A stretch of DNA of 64,000 bases from Eriocheir sinensis. Lineage: Eukaryota > Arthropoda > Malacostraca > Decapoda > Varunidae. Positions 37,530-50,580 of the stretch are shown here, piece after piece. The stretch's first letter is position 1; each line of letters opens with the position of its first letter. The stretch covers positions 6,681,567 to 6,745,566 of the forward strand of contig NC_066553.1 of the NCBI RefSeq assembly GCF_024679095.1, given 5' to 3'. The notes beneath the pieces were generated by a model. It was not told where the DNA came from. It was given only the letters and a program-made list of their open reading frames with translations, and ran no database searches. The translations under genes were made by a program, and so were the position numbers.

Positions 37530-38070
37530 CATAAGAGTGGCGAGGAAAGAGGAGGGGAAAAGGTGAAAGGGGTGTGCAGGGAAAGGGGTGAGTGCACGGG
37601 AGAGGTGTGCAGGGGATGGGGGGGCATGGGATAGGTGTATAGGGAGTGGGGAAGCATAAGAAAGGTATGTAGTAGATGGGGTACATGGGAGAGATGTGTA
37701 AGGTATTGGGGGCATGGGAGAGGTGTATAGGGGGTGGGGAAGCATAAGAAAGGTATGTAGTAGATGGGGTACATGGGAGAGATGTGCAAGGTATAGGGGG
37801 CATGGGAGAGGCGTGTAGAGAATGGGAACGAATGGGAGAGGTGCGTAGAGGATGGGAGGGGATATGGGAGAGGTGTGTAGAGGATGGGAACGAATGGGAG
37901 AGGTGTGTGGGGGATGGGAGGGGACATGGGAGAGGTGTGTAGAGGATGGGGACGAATGGAAAAAGTGCGCAGGGGATGGGGGGAATGGGAGGGGACATGG
38001 GAGAGATGCGTAGGGGATGTGGGGGGCATGGAAGAGGTGTGCAGGGGAGGGGTGGGGGGACATGACATGA
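37530..38070. repeat. G-rich higher-order minisatellite
   Basis: Degenerate units around CATGGGAGAGGTGTGTAGAG and GATGGGAACGAATGGGAGAG. A block of about 95 bp is duplicated at 37621-37800, and a block of about 65 bp recurs three times at 37805-38000. Minus-strand frames are Pro/Ser-rich shadows of this array. Confidence 0.9.
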
Positions 38071-38559
38071 GTATAGGAAATAGGGGTGCATAATAAGTGT
38101 GCGGACATAGGCTGGACGGTAGCTACAGGCAATACAGGGAATATACAACAAACGCTTGAAAATAAATAAAGACATTCAGGTGAGTATTTAGAAGGCAGAT
38201 GCAAACAAATAGAAAACGTGAGAATCATAGGTGTATAAGTGAGGCAGGTATAGGAAGACGGGAGTAACAATTTTAGACGCAATAAACAAATATCATAACC
38301 ATTCTTACCTTTCTATTCGCCGTCCATCCCTCACCGTTCGTCCTCGTCATTTCATCATTTTCTTTTTCGACAGGTCTCCTTCGCGCCTCACGCTCCACGT
38401 CTGAAAAATTGAACCTGATATTAGCTACTAAGTCTTTTTCTCCTGTTATTTGTTACATTTCCTTTTCTTAGACAATAATTTCCGATTTTAGCTATTATAT
38501 TTACGTTTTAAAAGATGGTTAGGTAAACAAGTTATTGAAATTCTATCCTTCTCTGTTTT

Positions 38560-38765
38560 AAGAACATGAGAACATTAAAGCATATGGAGACGGCATGAGA
38601 CCGGCAGACCTATAAAGAGCACCTCCTGCTATCCTATTCCAACCTATCGACACTTCATGAAATGGTTTACTTTATTCTTGAAGGTTTCTATTGTACTGGC
38701 ACATGACTGCAAAATTTGTCCCAGTCATAAACCACCATTACTAATATAATGTTTGTCCATGTCTC
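38560..38765. repeat. Probable crustacean interspersed repeat, degraded
   Basis: The order GAACAT-AGAACAT, ACCGGCAGACCTATA-AGAGCACCTCCTG and TTCTTGAAGGTTTCTATTGT resembles a very common crustacean LINE/SINE-like repeat that I recognise only from memory. Confidence 0.35.
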
Positions 38766-38772
38766 GTTGAAT

Positions 38773-38864
38773 AAACATTTGCCTGCACCATGACGGGTTG
38801 GGCCGACCACCCGGTCCAACCATGAAAGTCTACCGGCGCTATACTCCAGGACGTAAAAAAAAAC
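38773..38864 (+). mobile_element. SINE 3' tail fragment, copy C
   Basis: Matches the tail of SINE copies A and B (ACATTTGCCTG, GGGTTGGGCCGACCACCCGG, AAGTCTACCGGCGCTATA) and ends in a poly-A run. The tRNA head is absent. Confidence 0.8.
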
Positions 38865-38867
38865 CAT

Positions 38868-39098
38868 TCAAAATACTTTGCTTCCTGACAATGGGCTGTC
38901 ATTAAATGCTATTTCTGCTCCCAATCGTACAATGTCAAGTTCGTCCTGCATTACACTAGCGCCGTGATCAGATTCAATTCGTCTGCCGACCTTCGAATCA
39001 TTCGCAAATTTCCAAGCTTCGCGGTTCAAATCATCAATATAAATGATAAAAAAGCAATGGACATAATACTGAGTCCCGTGGCACCGCACTCGTCGCAC
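38868..39098 (-). pseudogene. LINE reverse-transcriptase catalytic fragment
   Basis: The minus strand reads FIIYIDDLNREAWKFANDSKVGRRIES followed by QDELDIVRLGAEIAFN. YIDDL and KFA-D-KVGR are the motifs around the catalytic region of jockey/CR1-like reverse transcriptases. The expected second catalytic Asp pair (ADD) is changed to AND. It is truncated at both sides. Confidence 0.85.
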
Positions 39099-40041
<943 letters not shown>

Positions 40042-40218
40042 TCAACGACCCTAAATTACGATGGAGTAAGCTATAGCTTTGCTTACGGTCATATGGTGGG
40101 TAATACCTCAATTAATGGCGATCAAGATAAATTACTTGACCCGTTGTTTCATCCAGTTCGAAGGACCATCCTTATGATACCTTTCTTACGTCACTGCCCA
40201 AGTCACCCTTCGCACGAC

Positions 40219-40324
40219 GAAGATACTACAAATATCAACGTGATATAATCATGAGCCCGAGTAGTGATACGACCATTACCACCCCGGGGCATGATTATAT
40301 CATTATATTGTTTGTAGTATCTTC
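40219..40324. repeat. Small palindrome (MITE-like)
   Basis: GAAGATACTACAAA at 40219 is mirrored by TTTGTAGTATCTTC ending at 40324. Inside, GATATAATCATG is mirrored by CATGATTATATC. The centre is GC-rich. Confidence 0.7.
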
Positions 40325-41075
40325 AACGCATGAATGATCCTGGTTAGGGTTGTAAAATTCCCGGGAATTTTGACAGGGAGACTGTCCATAGGAATTTTGG
40401 TAATTTTCAGGAATATTCGGGAATTTTCGGAAAATTTCGAGAATAATGAGAAAAAAAATACAAGTTTTCCTATGGCGCCTTTATTTTTTTTTTTATTTTT
40501 TTTTTATTGAGGCTGAGGTTACTGCTGCCTCTTTCAACTTCAGTTTTAGGGGGCTGTTGATGGACGTCCCTCAGCCCGTTGGCGGCGCAGCAAAAAATCA
40601 GAATCCTCTGACTCATTAATAAGCTTATCGACTTAGTCCCTGAGAGCCTCATTGAATTCGTTTAAAAGATTCGTGGACATATTTCCCCTGTGGCGACTAA
40701 TTTTTCTTTAACCAATTAATCTCATCTGACAACTTACCCCACACACACACAAAAAAAAAATCCTCACCGTTTCATTATTACCACCTCAATACCACTGAAT
40801 CCTTTCAAGATTGATCGCAAGATTTTTCTGTTTTAGACCGTATCTGGTAGGGGAGGTGTATTTTGTCTCCACAACTCCGTCTGTCTGTATATGAACAATA
40901 CAAGGATGGTTGCTCGCGGCTACCAAAATCAGCGGCAAATTTGTGCGTGTTCTGGGAATGGTACAATTAGGTTAAAGTCAAGTTGAGGTGTGGGAATGGC
41001 TGGGCGCTGAGGTCACGCTGTTGGCTAACTTGTGTGTGCTGCTGCCTCGCCTCGGCCGCGCTGTTGTGTCGCCCT
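40325..41075. other. Unassigned sequence
   Basis: Includes repeated GGGAATTTT motifs at 40360-40440 and an A/T run at 40490. I see no gene. Confidence 0.35.
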
Positions 41076-41488
41076 GCAGCATCAGCACCAGCACCAGCAC
41101 CACCGTCACTACCACTATCACCACAACCACCAGCTAGCACCACAACAACCACCATCAGCCAGCACCATCACCGTCTACACTATCACTAGTCAGCAGCAGC
41201 ACCACCACCACCATCAAGTACCACCACCACCACAATCTCATCATCATCACTACCACCACCACCAACAGCCAACACCACCATCACAACCACCACCACCAAG
41301 TACCACTACCACCACAACCCCATCATAAGCACTACCACCACCACCAACAGCCAACACCACCATCACGCCATCATCACCACCACCACCACCACCAAGTACC
41401 ACTACCAGAACCCTATCATCATCACCACCACAACCCCCTCATCACCACTGCCACCACCACCAACAGCCAACACCACCACCACGCCATC

Positions 41489-41519
<31 letters not shown>

Positions 41520-41540
41520 CCATCAACACCAACACCATCA
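41076..41540. repeat. (CAC/CAA/CAT)n trinucleotide tract
   Basis: About 460 bp of imperfect CAN triplets, dominated by CAC. Its His- and Thr-rich frames are compositional. Confidence 0.93.
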
Positions 41541-43045
41541 TTTAATCGCCGCAATGTCTACCCGCTGACCTCGCCGCTGAAAACACTACGACGCTAACGC
41601 TATTAACACGATCCCATGTTGAAAGAGCTGAGGTCGGTGTGTTGCTAAAGACTTCCACGTAAAGTCTTTAAAATAAATGTTTTCTCCCACGACGCCGCGA
41701 TAAATGAATATAAAGGAAAATGTTTATCATGGAGCAGCTTCCCTTTGTGCGTTGCTTTTTTTTATTTTCTGGATGAACTGGTCATCACAGAGTCGTAATA
41801 AAAGTGCAATTGCTGTTATTATAAAACTAGTTGCTTTATTTCTTTATTTTATTTTTCCATTGTGTAATCACTATGTTATTTTTATCAAGAAATATATAAT
41901 ACAACATCATATTTTATTTACACCAGCGTGCCTTATATTAAAGTTTGAGCAAAAAACATGATATAACACAGTTGCGAGAAAGAAAAATAAATAATAAAAT
42001 CATACATTTGATATAATTTAAAACCCGACACTGCATCGAGGGAAAGGGATCAGGTCTGCCCAGGTCTGATATCCTTCCCATCTTTATTTTTTCTAGGTCG
42101 TGTAAAGGTGTTGCGCAAGTTTGAATAAACCGAACGGACGTGTGAGGAAAAGGCCGCAATTGTTTCAAGTGACCTTGGGACCAAAGCATGGTGCCGCCCA
42201 GCAGAGAGGGAAAGGGAGAGAGGGAGGGTAAGAGTACAAGGGAAGAGGAGGGAGATGGGGATACAACAAGGGAGGAAGGCCGGGGTAGGAGGAGGTAAGC
42301 CAGTGAAGATGAGTGGATGGGGGGAGGGAGACATGAAGGGATGGAGGGAGAGACAGGGAGGGGCGGAAGGGATAGGGGAAAGACGAGCCAGGAGAAGGGT
42401 GGCTTAGGATCCAAGTGGAGCGGCGTGGGCGGTGTGTCGAGAATGCAGGGGCAGGGAGTGGAGATGAAGGAGGTGGTGGAGGTGGTGGTGGTAGCAAGAT
42501 AATAGTGTTACTGGTGGGCTCCCTGGCTCTGATCCGATAAGATCCCAATGGACACAGATCCCACGGCATTTGAGGTGCAGGAGCGGAACACCTGCAATCA
42601 ATACACTGCAGCAACACCAAAGCGGCGATTCTTTTTTTTTTACGATTAAGAAGCTGCAGTCCGTATCACCGACATCAAGTTTCTATGAAATATAAAATAA
42701 AATTGATATAATGTTAAGCTATCAGTAAATTATATATTTAAATAAGCTCAACTATAATTTCAATTGATATAATAAAAAAAATCGTACGCATTTTTTTCTT
42801 TACGAGTCTTCGTGACGAATGCTTCATCTGGTAGTCATATTGTTTCCTATTACGGAAAGGGAGACTTAATTAGTTATTACAAAACTGTCAGAACTCCTCT
42901 CCTTGGAGTTAGAATGATCACATACAAAATTATCTCCGTATAAAAAAAAAATGAAAGGAATCATGACATCTTATAGTGGCGCTCAGCATTTATCAATAAT
43001 TAGTATATTTCAAGTATTTTCACCTACTCTAATACAGCGGGGCGC
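41541..43045. other. Unassigned sequence with G-rich minisatellite-like core
   Basis: 42190-42500 is purine-rich (GGGAGG/GGAGAG units). The remainder is AT-rich and without recognisable genes. Confidence 0.4.
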
Positions 43046-43265
43046 GGACAAAAACTCACCGGATAAAAATTGATAGGACATAATCTCTCCGAACAGAAAC
43101 GCACCAGACAGAATCTCACAGATTAAATGCAAAGGTGACAAAAAAAATCACCGAGTTTTTGGTTAGTTTTTTGTTTTATTTCGGCAAGTTTTTTTTATTC
43201 CTTCGCATTTAATCGGTGAGTTCATGTCCGGTGGGTTTATGTCTGGTGAATTTATGTCCGGTGAA
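43046..43265. repeat. Palindrome built of ACCGGACA-type short repeats
   Basis: Left half: CACCGGATAAAAATTGATAG ... CACAGATTAAATGC. Right half: GCATTTAATCGGTGAG ... GTCCGGTGAATTTATG. They are approximate reverse complements, and within each half a unit of about 19 bp containing CACCGGACATAAA (or its complement) recurs three to four times. Confidence 0.75.
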
Positions 43266-43309
43266 TTTATGACAATAGATAAAACTTTAAACAACTTGCT
43301 ACCACCTAA

Positions 43310-43740
43310 ATGTCTGACAGCCCAGTCCAGTCCCAGGACCTCCAGCTAAGGAACCGACTACATGAAATCATCCGAGCCTGTGTCCCACAACTCAACCTAA
43401 GAGACGTCTCCAAAACTAGTAGGGTTATCAAAACATTCTTCCACACAAAAGACAAATTACTTACAAGTTTGGAGTTTTCTGGTATTTACAGACACACGAA
43501 TAACAGCTGCCAGGCCTCATATATTGATAAAAATAAACGACACCTAAAAACACGCATCCACGAATATATGTGAACTTTACACCGAGCTGGCCTCCGAACC
43601 ATCAAGTCCCCTTTCAGCGACATTCGAGATCACGCCCACACGCACGACCACCCACTGAAACGCATCCCTTCACAATCCTCGATCGGGCCTAACGTAGAGC
43701 TCCCAGCCATGGAGACATTACACACACCTACACAAGTCCA
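43310..43740 (+). pseudogene. Penelope-like element: RT C-terminus and GIY-YIG endonuclease remnant
   Basis: The open frame 43310-43573 holds LNLRDVSKTSRVIKTFFHTKD, then EFSGIYRHTNNSCQASYIDKNKRHLKTRIHEYM-type sequence: the linker and the GIY-x-YIG-like endonuclease core of Penelope-like retroelements, with the second motif decayed to SYID. After a stop the next segment in another frame reads SPFSDIRDHAHTHDHPL, matching the conserved IRDH-----HP motif of these enzymes. The reverse-transcriptase core upstream is missing. It is a 5'-truncated, dead copy. Confidence 0.85.
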
Positions 43741-44020
43741 AAGTTTGGGACAAATCCATGTCAGTCGTGTTATTATGTCTGACTTTAAAGGTAAAATATT
43801 TCGATATCATTAATGAAACCATTTACTTGACTCCTAGTGTTTTATAAGTCACATTTTTTTAGTCATTTTAATGTTTGTAGATGAGTCTATTTCATCAACA
43901 TTGTCAGTTGTCCGTTAGTCATCATAGGGCTTTTGTTTTATTTTGTTATCTCGTATTTTTAATGTTTTTACCAGTACCTTCCTTATTGTATTTTATTGTT
44001 ACATTGACACATATTTTTAT

Positions 44021-44062
44021 AAGTCTGATGAGGCAACAAGGAAGTTGCGAAACGTTATAGTA
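44021..44062 (+). ncRNA. Hammerhead-ribozyme-like core of Penelope-like element
   Basis: CTGATGA at 44025-44031 and GAAAC at 44049-44053 bracket a five-base-pair stem (GCAAC 44033-44037 with GTTGC 44044-44048) and a six-base loop. This is the conserved CUGAUGA-stem II-GAAA core of hammerhead ribozymes, which Penelope-like elements are known to carry near their ends. One extra G lies between the core and stem II, and I could not draw a good stem I, so activity is doubtful. Confidence 0.45.
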
Positions 44063-45600
44063 AAGGATCCCACAGAGAGCGAAGATGTTTTCCCAGTGCT
44101 GTGTTCCTCTTCAAATATATCTAGTTCGGCTCGATATTATATCAATATACTGGTAAGGTTAGAACACTCAAATATATACTATTAATTCACCCAGGTAGTT
44201 TATGGCTCATAAATGTATAAATATCGCTTTGAAAATGAGATATCGGCGCCTATAAATTGTGCATGTATCACTAACCGATTATCATATGAACGACATGGGA
44301 AAATTTATTGATATATTATACGGTGTATTTCTTAACAGAAACAGAGAAAAATACATTGATAAAAATAGGAAACTGAAACCATCAAAACAAGTCTTTTCGT
44401 TGACCAAGCAAGTCTCCCTAAAAAAAAAAAAGATCCGTCCCCTCAGGAGTACCGCAACCAAAACTACAGGCAGGGTTAGGGAATGTTCTTCGATCTCCAG
44501 TAGTGCAGCAGTGAAATGCGTCCACGGGATAATTTATAATTTACTGCAGTAGGGAATGTGGTGGTGATGAGCAGCGTGTTAATACAGGCGGACTGAAGGA
44601 AATATGAAGGCGCGTGCATCAGCCGGAGGATTTTCTTGAGCACTTGGTTCAAAAATATTTTTTTACGGTGAGTGGAGCGGTTGGCCATGATGGACTTGCC
44701 GGTCGAAGAGTTGAAAATATTAAAAGTCGTCAAATCACACAAAATGTATAGACGTTTTACCAAAAGCAAAAACATAATGAAAGATGACGAGAGTCGCTCC
44801 AGACTTCCTCAACTTCATCGGCCTAACTCGAGTTAGTTTAAGCGATTGCCTGCTCATTGCCGTGGATTGTCGAGATCGAATAAATTAACTTGAGATGCAT
44901 GAATCATCAATAATGTTGACACTGAGTCTGAGTAGTCCGCCATGATTTTATCTACAGCAAAGAGTTCTGAGGAGGAGACCGTTGCATGGTTATACATCTG
45001 ATACTTTAAGGAAAATATAAAGTAGAACCGACAAAAATTAGGCAATCTCCTTTCGACTTGTATTCGTTCAGGTTCATGAAAATTTAGTCTCGCCATGTCA
45101 CACCAATGGCTTTGTCAAGAAACACACCTGCGTTTAATTGTTCCTTGGCAAAAGCCTACCAGATGCAATTATTCAAATTCAGTAAATAATGGATTGTGAT
45201 TCGGTAATTTCGAATGTCACTGTTGATCATTTAACATTTTTAAAATATCATGCAGCATATTTTCCATTCGTTCCATGATCTTTCAAAGACGCTCAGTTGC
45301 TGCAGTAAGTCGAAACGAAATTGGGTCACTAAGTCAACCAAAAACTTGTCGGGGGATTGGAGGGTGGCGCTCGGCCATGCGGAACACGTTTCCCCCTCAT
45401 CGGAGGATTTCATGAAAGGGATGACCAAATGGAGGGCTTACTGGGTCGTCGGATCGACCTTTTAATGTGCAGGAGGAGGACAGGATTGTGCCAAACTGCC
45501 TAAATTTTACGCGCGATTTTCCCGTTTGCCATAATAATGGGTTGAAAAATTTAAAACTGATCTAAAGACAAACTAGTAAGTCGGAGGCAAAGTTAAAAAT
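44063..45600. other. Unassigned AT-rich sequence
   Basis: I see no gene. A 62-codon minus-strand frame at 45240-45428 has normal composition but no recognised family. Confidence 0.35.
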
Positions 45601-46330
45601 CTGGGGAAGGAGGGACACCTATATTTTCCAAGCTAAACTTAAGCCTGATGGGCTATGCAAATAAAACGTCGAACTGACAAGATTAACTGTTTCTCAGGCA
45701 GCAGACAGCCGCACGTCTGCTCCCAATCGAGGCTGGGGCATGACTGAGAGGAAATACAGTCAAGGAGTGATGGGCTGGGGCTGGGAGGAAAAGGGGAGAG
45801 ATTGGAAATGTCATGATGCTTGAGGGGGGTTAAGAAGAGACAGGAAGTCGATAGAGAAGGTAGAGGAGTTGGGAGGGCAGGGGGGTAGGGGAGAGGGCAT
45901 AAATAGGAAAATGGGCAGTATATATTTATAGGTAAGTAGTAAAATTTAAAGAGGGAAATAACATTGAGAGATAATGAATAGAATGGGGATAGGAAGGTGT
46001 TAATGGGGCGTGTAGAGATTTTTGGGAAGGGAAAATTTAATGGAGCGAAAGGCATTGAAGAAAGAGGTTAAGGGAAGAGAGGAGAATGTTAATATCCTTG
46101 AGAATGAAGAGGCTGGGAGAGTGCACATATAGAGGAGTCAATGCCCAACGCCTGAGAAAGGGAAGAACAGATGGGGGATGTAGAGGTAGATATGACAGAG
46201 GAAAATATAGATGGGTTTGGGGTGATGATTGGGGAGGAGATAACACAGAAATATAGGAGATAGAGGATGGAAAATGGGGTTGCTGGGAGGACAAGAGCGA
46301 GGCGAAAGTTTCCCCTTCTTGATCACAATA
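45600..46330. other. Purine-rich low-complexity sequence
   Basis: G/A-rich plus strand with degenerate GGGA/GGAGA units. Minus-strand Pro/Ser-rich frames are shadows. Confidence 0.5.
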
Positions 46331-46399
46331 TTATCTTAATCAATTTTTCTCCCTCCACGCACTCTTGGTTTTATTGCTGGGGTTCCTTGCTTACGCCGC

Positions 46400-46432
<33 letters not shown>
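46400..46432. repeat. (CA)n microsatellite
   Basis: About 33 bp of CA. Confidence 0.9.
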
Positions 46433-46439
<7 letters not shown>

Positions 46440-46440
<1 letters not shown>

Positions 46441-47300
46441 ACTTTGCCTCACCGTCACCCCTTCCCGGCGTGCGTGTCTGCCACCACTTAACACTCGCCG
46501 CTCCACTGACTCCCTTCCGTCTGCCCCGCGTGTGGTACCGTAGTGAGGGAGGCTGGTAACTGCAGCGCAACACATTTACGACGTAGTATTCAGGGAGTAA
46601 TGCTTCATAAAGATATAAATTCCTATAAACATTATTTTTCATTCATTATATTTTCTTAATAACACCAACTTTAGCATTCTTGCGTGTCTAAATCGACAAA
46701 GAAGCAGAGCCATCCTCGACATTACTGCTTCTGGCTTCCACGATGGTTGCTGATAATCCAGGAACTGTATGGCAATGAACGCCCAAGTCTAAGTGGCGAC
46801 TGAATGTCAATAATCAAAGTGGATGAAAAAAAATTCGATATATTAATTTTATATTAATACCTCACTTGAAATCATTTGCATGTACCATAAATATTAATTA
46901 GATATCCTGATAAAAGCAAAAGTAATGATGAATGCAACATTCTTTGATTTTTTTTATTTGCATTAAAAAATAATAAATTAGTTTATCACAACCAGATTGA
47001 AAATTGATCAACATTTCAGCTTCAAACCACAACTTTCATATCAATCACCCGTAACGCGGAGTTTCAGAACCGCCATTAATCCGCGTCATGAGCTGACCAT
47101 GTTTAAAACTTATTGTTCAATCAGTGCTGTGTAAATTTCCATAATTAAATTAATTAACAAGAATAAGCTGAAAAAACACCCGTGTTTCAACAGGTGTCAT
47201 TTATGTTATCAATTACAATAATATAAAAACTATGAAAATTATAATCTTATTATTTAGTTTTATAATAATTGTTATAATTCTAAAACAAGTAAAAAGTAAA
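46440..47300. other. Unassigned AT-rich sequence
   Basis: I see nothing here. Confidence 0.35.
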
Positions 47301-47302
47301 GT

Positions 47303-47318
47303 ACTACTATTACTACTG

Positions 47319-47413
<95 letters not shown>
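47303..47413. repeat. (CTA)n(TAA)n trinucleotide repeat
   Basis: ACT/CTA triplets to about 47355, then a switch to TAA triplets to 47413. Confidence 0.95.
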
Positions 47414-47415
<2 letters not shown>

Positions 47416-47855
47416 AATAATAATAGTAAAATCTAATATAATACCAGTGATACTATTACTAATATATATAATAAGGATATATAGAGGAAAATAAAGTGGA
47501 AAACTGAGGAAGAACAAGAACATGATAAAGAACATAAAAAGAGGAAAAAAAATAAAAATAAAAATAAAAGAAAAGAAGAAAAAGAAGAAAAAAAACGAAG
47601 AAAAAGAAGGTCTTGCCTGCTACTTTATTATCAAGTAAAGTATTACTGAAATATATTTTAAGCATCGCATTCATCAGTCACTGGAAATATCTGCATAGTT
47701 ATATAATACACTTCATTCAATATGATTCCATTAATATTTGTGTTGCCGATGTTCTTGTGCCTGTTGCCGCTTTTTTTTCCCTACTTCTACGTACTACTGC
47801 CACCACTGCTGCCGTTCTAAATCTACCACTCCAACCACTACTACTCCCATTAGAT

Positions 47856-47870
47856 TGTGTGTGTGTGTGT

Positions 47871-47919
<49 letters not shown>
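47856..47919. repeat. (GT)n microsatellite
   Basis: GT repeat with one TAT interruption. Confidence 0.95.
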
Positions 47920-47920
<1 letters not shown>

Positions 47921-48299
47921 CAAAATTACCACCAACGAGCACTTCATTATTTACATGCACACTGTGGGGCATGAATAAGCGCTCGAGGTACTGGGAGTTT
48001 GCGCTGAATGAGGCGACGGAGGGAGGGAGTGTGGGAGAGGGGGAGATAAGTGGAGCTGGGAAGAGGCAACGGAAGGAGGGAGGGAGATAAGCAAGGCAGG
48101 GAAGAGGCAACAAAGAGAAGGAGGAAGGGAGAGGGTGGTGAAATAAGGGGGGGTTAAGGGGGGGTGACGCTCGCTCGCTTACTGAAGCAGCTCATATATA
48201 AAGAGTGTAACAGTCTACTTGGATGATAGTTACGCCACACAGAAACAAGTATTATCCTAGGTGTATGTTTAAGATGCAGTGAGGAGGTATCGGAGGGAA

Positions 48300-49405
48300 G
48301 GGAGAGAGAAGGGTAGGGAGGCAGAAAAAAAGGGAAGGGAAGGATAGGAAGGTAGATAAAAAGGGAAGGGAAGGATAGGAAGGTAGATAAAAAGGGAAGG
48401 GAAGGATAGGAAGATAGATAAAAAGCGAAGGGAAGGATAGGAAGGTAGATAAAAAGGGAAGGGAAGGATAGGGAGGTAGATAAAAAGGGAAGGGAAGGAT
48501 AGGAAGGTAGATAAAAAGGGAAGGGAAGGATAGGAAGGTAGATAAAAAGGGAAGGGAAGGATAGGAAGGTAGATAAAAAGGGAAGGGAAGGATAGGAAGG
48601 TAGATAAAAAGGGAAGGGAAGGATAGCAAGGTAGATAAAAAGGGAAGGGAAGGATAAGAAGGTAGATAAAAAGGGAAGGGAAGGATAAGAAGGTAGATAA
48701 AAAGGGAAGGGAAGGATAGCAAGGTAGATAAAAATGGTAGGTAAGTATAGTAAGGTATATAAAATGGGTAGGGAATGATTTGCAGGTATATAAAAAGGGA
48801 AGGGAAGGATAGGAAGGTAGATAAAAAGGGAAGGGAAGGATAAGAAGGTAGATAAAAAGGGAAGGGAAGGATAGCAAGGTAGATAAAAAGGGAAGGGAAG
48901 GATAAGAAGGTAGATAAAAAGGGAAGGGAAGGATAAGAAGGTAGATAAAAAGGGAAGGGAAGGATAGGGAGGTATATAAAAAGGGAAGGGAAGGATAGGG
49001 AGGTATATAAAAAGGGAAGGGAAGGATAGGAAGGTAGATAAAAAGGGAAGGGAAGGATAGCAAGGTAGATAAAAAGGGAAGGGAAGGATAGCAAGGTAGA
49101 TAAAAAGGGAAGGGAAGGATAGCAAGGTAGATAAAAAGGGAAGGGAAGGATAAGAATGTAGATAAAAAGGGAAGGGAAGGATAAGAAGGTAGATAAAAAT
49201 GGAAGGATAGGAAGGTAGATAAAAAGGGAAGGATTGGAAGGTAAATAAAAAGGGAAGGGAAGGATAGCACGGTAGATAAAAAGGGAAGGGAAGGATAGCA
49301 GGGTAGATAAAAAGGGAAGGGAAGGATAGGAAGGTAGATAAAAAGGGAAGGGAAGGATAGGGAGGTAGATAAAAAGGGAAGGGAAGGAGAGGAAGGCAGA
49401 AAAAG
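48300..49405 (+). repeat. 31-bp minisatellite, about 35 copies
   Basis: The unit AAGGTAGATAAAAAGGGAAG plus GGAAGGATAGG (31 bp) repeats head to tail for about 1.1 kb. A divergent patch lies at 48730-48790 and a few shortened units at 49195-49240. Because 31 is not a multiple of three and the unit has no minus-strand stop, all minus frames stay open. This explains the huge spurious open frames here. Confidence 0.97.
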
Positions 49406-49559
49406 TAACAAAGGGAGAGGTGGAGGGGAGGAAGGAAACGGACACGAAATATGACCGTAGTGTGGGAACGGGAGCAGCAGAAGAAGCAGTAGGCTTAGGG
49501 CGAACAATAGACAGAACGACCTCACGGAAAAGAAACAAATCTGTGCCGAAGAATAGGAA

Positions 49560-50448
49560 GGAGCAACCGAAAATAAAGGAGGAGGAGGAGGAGGAGGAGG
49601 TTGAGAAAGTGGAGGAGGAGGAGGTTGAGGAGAAGGTTGAGAAAGAGGAGGAGGAGGTTGAGAAAGAGGAGGAGGAGGAGGAGAAGGTTGAGAAAGAGGA
49701 AGAGGAGGAGGAGGTTGAGAAAGAGGAAGGAGGAGGAGGAGGTTGAGAAAGAGGAAGGAGGAGGAGAAGGTTGAGAAAGAGGAAGAGGAGGAGAAGGTTG
49801 AGAAAGAGGAAGAGGAGGAGAAGGTTGAGAAAGAGGAAGAGGAGGAGGAGGTTGAGAAAGAGGAAGAGGAGGAGAAGGTTGAGAAAGAGGAAGAGGAGGA
49901 GGAGGTTGAGAAAGAGGAGGAGGAGGTTGAGAAAGAGGAGGAGGAGGAGGAGGTTAAAAAAGAGGAGGAGGAGGTTGAGAAAGTGGAGGAGGAGGAGGAG
50001 ATGGTTGAGTAAGAGGAGGAGGTGGTTGAGAAAAAGGAAGAGGAGGAGAAGGTTGAGAAAGAGGAAGAGGAGGAGAAGGTTGAGAAAGAGGAGGAGGAGG
50101 TTGAGAAAGAGGAGGAGGAGGAGGAGAAGGTTGAGAAAGAGGAGGAGGAGAAGGTTGAGAAAGAGGAGGAGGAGGAGGAGGAGGAGGAGGTTGAGAAGGT
50201 TGAGAAAGAGGAGGAGGAGGAGGAAGAGGAGGAGGAGGAGGAGGTTGAGAAGGTTGAGAAAGAGGAGGAGGAGAAGGTTGAGAAAGAGGAGGAGGAGAAG
50301 GTTGAGAAAGAGGAGGAGGAGGAGGAGAAGGTTGAGAAAGAGGAAGAGGAGGAGGAGGTTGAGAAAGAGGAGGAGGAGGAGGTTAAAAAAGAGGAGGAGG
50401 AGGAGGTTAAGAAAGAGGAGGAGGAGGAGGTTAAGAAAGAGGAGGAGA

Positions 50449-50479
<31 letters not shown>

Positions 50480-50487
50480 GGAGGAAA

Positions 50488-50526
<39 letters not shown>

Positions 50527-50580
50527 AGGTTGAGAAAGAGAAGGCGGAGGAAGAGGAAGAAGAGGAGAAAGGGAAACAAA
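49560..50580 (+). repeat. (GAG)n-type polypurine array with GGTTGAGAAAGA spacers
   Basis: About 1 kb of GAGGAGGAG tracts punctuated by GGTTGAGAAAGAG. Apart from the TT pairs, nearly every base is a purine. Plus frames are Glu- or Arg-rich and minus frames Leu- or Ser-rich, all compositional. The strand asymmetry favours triplex or slipped structures. Confidence 0.96.
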
